Source of the DNA: Erythrocercus mccallii
Lineage: Eukaryota > Chordata > Aves > Passeriformes > Dicruridae
Assembly: GCA_013397435.1 (NCBI GenBank)
Contig: VZRG01000775.1
Coordinates: 99,614 to 163,613, forward strand
Length of the DNA stretch: 64,000 nt
Reading direction: 5' to 3'
Shown here: in pieces, positions 62,384 to 64,000 of the stretch
Numbering within the stretch: position 1 is the stretch's first letter
How the letters are laid out: each line of letters opens with the position of its first letter
Translations under genes and position numbers: made by a program
Notes under the pieces: generated by a model
What the model was told of the DNA's origin: nothing
Database searches by the model: none
Seen by the model: only the letters and a program-made list of their open reading frames with translations

Positions 62384-63067
62384 TTATTTGTAGGTAGAAG
62401 CTCTGTTTGGAACAAAGCAGTTAACAGATCTTTCATTGTCATTGTGATATATGGTACGCAATAATTCGTGTTTGTGATATATATTATGCAGTAATTCATG
62501 TTTTATAAGAAGTAAAACATAAAGGTCTCTCAGGCTTACGAATTCCAGTTGCCCCACCATTGGAATGTATCTGCCAAGGGGCAGGGACATGGCCAATTCC
62601 GAACACAATACAGGGTGGCACAAGAGGAGGGAACGACTACCATCATAGTGGATGGCCCATAAGGACGATACTTAGCGACTGATACGAATCTTATCTCCCT
62701 CAGCAACGAAATGTGCATCCCAATACTCAGTTCCCAGAAACCTAATCAAGTATTTGTCCCTTCTTGGAAATCTACTCAATGAACAGCAGTGAAGACAAAA
62801 AAGACACGTATGTATTTCCAAGACAAGAGAGACAAAGAAAATATGAAGCAACCCACCACCCAGCCTAGAAACGGTATAAAAACGGACTCTGCGAGGACCT
62901 AATTTGTGAACTGAGGGGGGTCTGGTGCAACAGAGGCCAGACCTGTGGTTCACCCAGCGCCGATCCTGGGCTCAACACTGATCTTTGTTTGTGGCTTTCT
63001 CGATCTTTTATTTACCAATTTTTCAATAAATTATTTTGGTGATAAAATTGGCTGATCATTTATAACA
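62382..63067 (+). mobile_element. Plus-strand gammaretrovirus-type LTR abutting the truncated pol
   Basis: TGTTATTTG at 62382 and ATTTATAACA ending at 63067 give TGTTAT...ATAACA inverted termini like the other LTRs of this group. TATAAAAA starts at 62875 and AATAAA lies at 63025-63030; between them is a CACCCAGCGCCG block recalling the TTCCACCAGTGCCG block of the related LTRs. No target duplication matches these ends. TCAT after the right end also precedes TG at 62437 and 62443, so the true start could be up to about 60 bp further right. The boundary with pol is therefore uncertain by that amount. Confidence 0.75.
62443..62502. repeat. Tandem duplication, 30-bp unit twice
   Basis: TGTGATATAT begins both 62443-62472 and 62473-62502, with a few differences between the two 30-bp units. 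It lies in the U3 side of the plus-strand LTR. Confidence 0.85.
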
Positions 63068-63550
63068 TCATGTTCTGTTTTTTCACTCAGATGAGCAGAG
63101 CTTGCAGAAAAACAAATCTTCTTGTTTAATTTCAGAAACAATGAGATTCCCTTACCTTTAGCTGATACATGTAGGGAAATTGCAGGGAGATGAGGGCAAG
63201 AAAACATAAGATTTTATGTGAAACAACTTATTCTTTAAAAATTCAGAATTAAATACTGTGTCAACTCTTCCTCGGGAATAATAAAAAAAAAAGGATAATT
63301 AGATTTCATCATATTATTTTTAATGACTTCTCACTGAAAAAGTTTTGAATAAAAGTTTTCTAAGCATTAACTGTGTCACCCAGAAAGGTTTACCACAAAA
63401 CAACTTCAGCTGAGGGGAAAGGAAGAGTCAAATCTATGAAAAATCATTTTGGCTCTGAAAAACATTCTGTTGACAGAAGAACTTTGCCTCCCATAAGGAG
63501 GTAGAACCAGGGGTTCACTTAAAAGAATTTGGATCCTCCCATTCCTTGAT
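63068..63550. other. Non-coding stretch between two LTRs
   Basis: A/T-rich. I see no pol or gag continuation of the minus-strand provirus here, so its upstream part is missing rather than merely interrupted. Confidence 0.55.
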
Positions 63551-64000
63551 ATGTGACAATTCTTGGGTTACTGCACACCATTACTGTTGCAGCCGGGAGG
63601 CCTGGTAGGCCTCTCTGGCAGTCAGTAGCCTAAAACACCTAGTCATGGTGACTAGACCAAATAGCCCCTCTTCCACGCTCGGACCCTTTCTTATCTCCCT
63701 GTAAGACAATAGGTCGCTTTCTACCCTGACTCACACCATTGGACCATCTCTCAAAACCTCGGTACCCTATAAAAACCCCACTTTCTCCCCAGCTCGGCAG
63801 AAGAGCTGTCCCTGAAACCCTTCACGGAAGATGCCAATAAAGATTCATCTGTGGAACTTTATACAGCGCTTCTCCTCACTCTCTCCCTGCGTCTGCCAAG
63901 GCACCTTAGCAAGCAATGAGCTGATAATCACTGCAAAAAGAGCTGATCACTAAGAGCTGTATATCCGACTGGAGCTACCGGGGACAAAAAACAAAACACT
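63551..64000 (+). mobile_element. LTR, plus strand, running to or past the window edge
   Basis: CCATT near 63737, TATAAAAA at 63768-63775 and AATAAA at 63836-63841 are arranged as in a retroviral promoter-R-poly(A) unit, in sequence G/C-richer than its surroundings. Possible starts are TGTGACAATTC at 63552 or TGTTGCAGCC at 63585. The 3' end is not assured; GGGACA near 63986 is a candidate. No target duplication can be tested within the window. Confidence 0.6.

Noticed and set aside
62384..62623. 79-codon minus frame as upstream integrase
   Set aside because: Its end faintly resembles the region before the integrase core, but most of it reads through the tandem duplication and U3 of the opposite-strand LTR; not strong enough to extend pol.
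1..64000. CRISPR arrays, operons and bacterial signals
   Set aside because: Nothing of the kind is present; base composition, LTRs and microsatellites indicate vertebrate nuclear DNA.
1..64000. CR1-type LINE fragments, expected in a bird
   Set aside because: I looked for typical 3'-end repeats and conserved CR1 blocks and found none I could support; old fragments could still be present below what can be recognised by eye.

Overview
The window looks like avian nuclear DNA, most likely from a songbird or another neoavian bird, taken from a draft assembly. It is A/T-rich and contains two N-gaps and one isolated N. I recognise no host exon, RNA gene or CpG-island promoter. The bird assignment rests mainly on an ERVL-type LTR whose minus-strand start is the familiar avian TGTTGTGGTTTA, on gammaretrovirus-like relics, and on a compact class-II-like LTR. 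The species is not determinable by reading.

The recognisable content is endogenous retrovirus (ERV) material inserted into otherwise unremarkable intergenic or intronic DNA. From left to right: an ERVL-type LTR (2338-2855, minus); a class-II-like solo LTR with a 6-bp target duplication (8907-9719); a minus-strand LTR-like sequence with internal repeats (9781-10760); a solo LTR with CCAAT boxes (13191-13823); a minus LTR (16081-17086) carrying a nested plus-strand LTR (16494-16952); a solo LTR with an ACTG duplication (18683-19400); a second ERVL-type LTR fragment (19950-20281); an LTR end cut by an assembly gap (21159-21422); a 490-bp solo LTR (26093-26582); a long GAA microsatellite (37627-37790); a second and third copy of the nested LTR family (37881-38344 and 56348-56792); and a compact 335-bp solo LTR (48707-49041).

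The only substantial coding material is at the right end (59200-62383, minus). It is the 3' part of a gammaretrovirus-like provirus. In minus-strand order it holds integrase, a small cysteine-rich ORF, an Env-derived ORF, a polypurine tract and the 3' LTR. The integrase is dead: the first catalytic Asp is replaced, and there is a frameshift and an in-frame TGA. The cysteine-rich ORF (114 codons) and the Env-derived ORF (299 codons) are still open. The three frames overlap end to end by 22 and 29 bases, a compact layout that argues the middle ORF was a real viral gene. Env lacks most of its surface subunit and stops just before its membrane anchor. The provirus is cut off upstream by an opposite-strand LTR (about 62382-63067), and another plus-strand LTR starts near the right edge.

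The most interesting items are the cysteine-rich pol/env-bridging ORF with a CX2C-X17-CX2C spacing, the soluble-type truncated Env ORF, and an LTR family whose three copies have 6-bp target duplications but end in TA rather than CA. Long stretches between these elements show nothing I can support.
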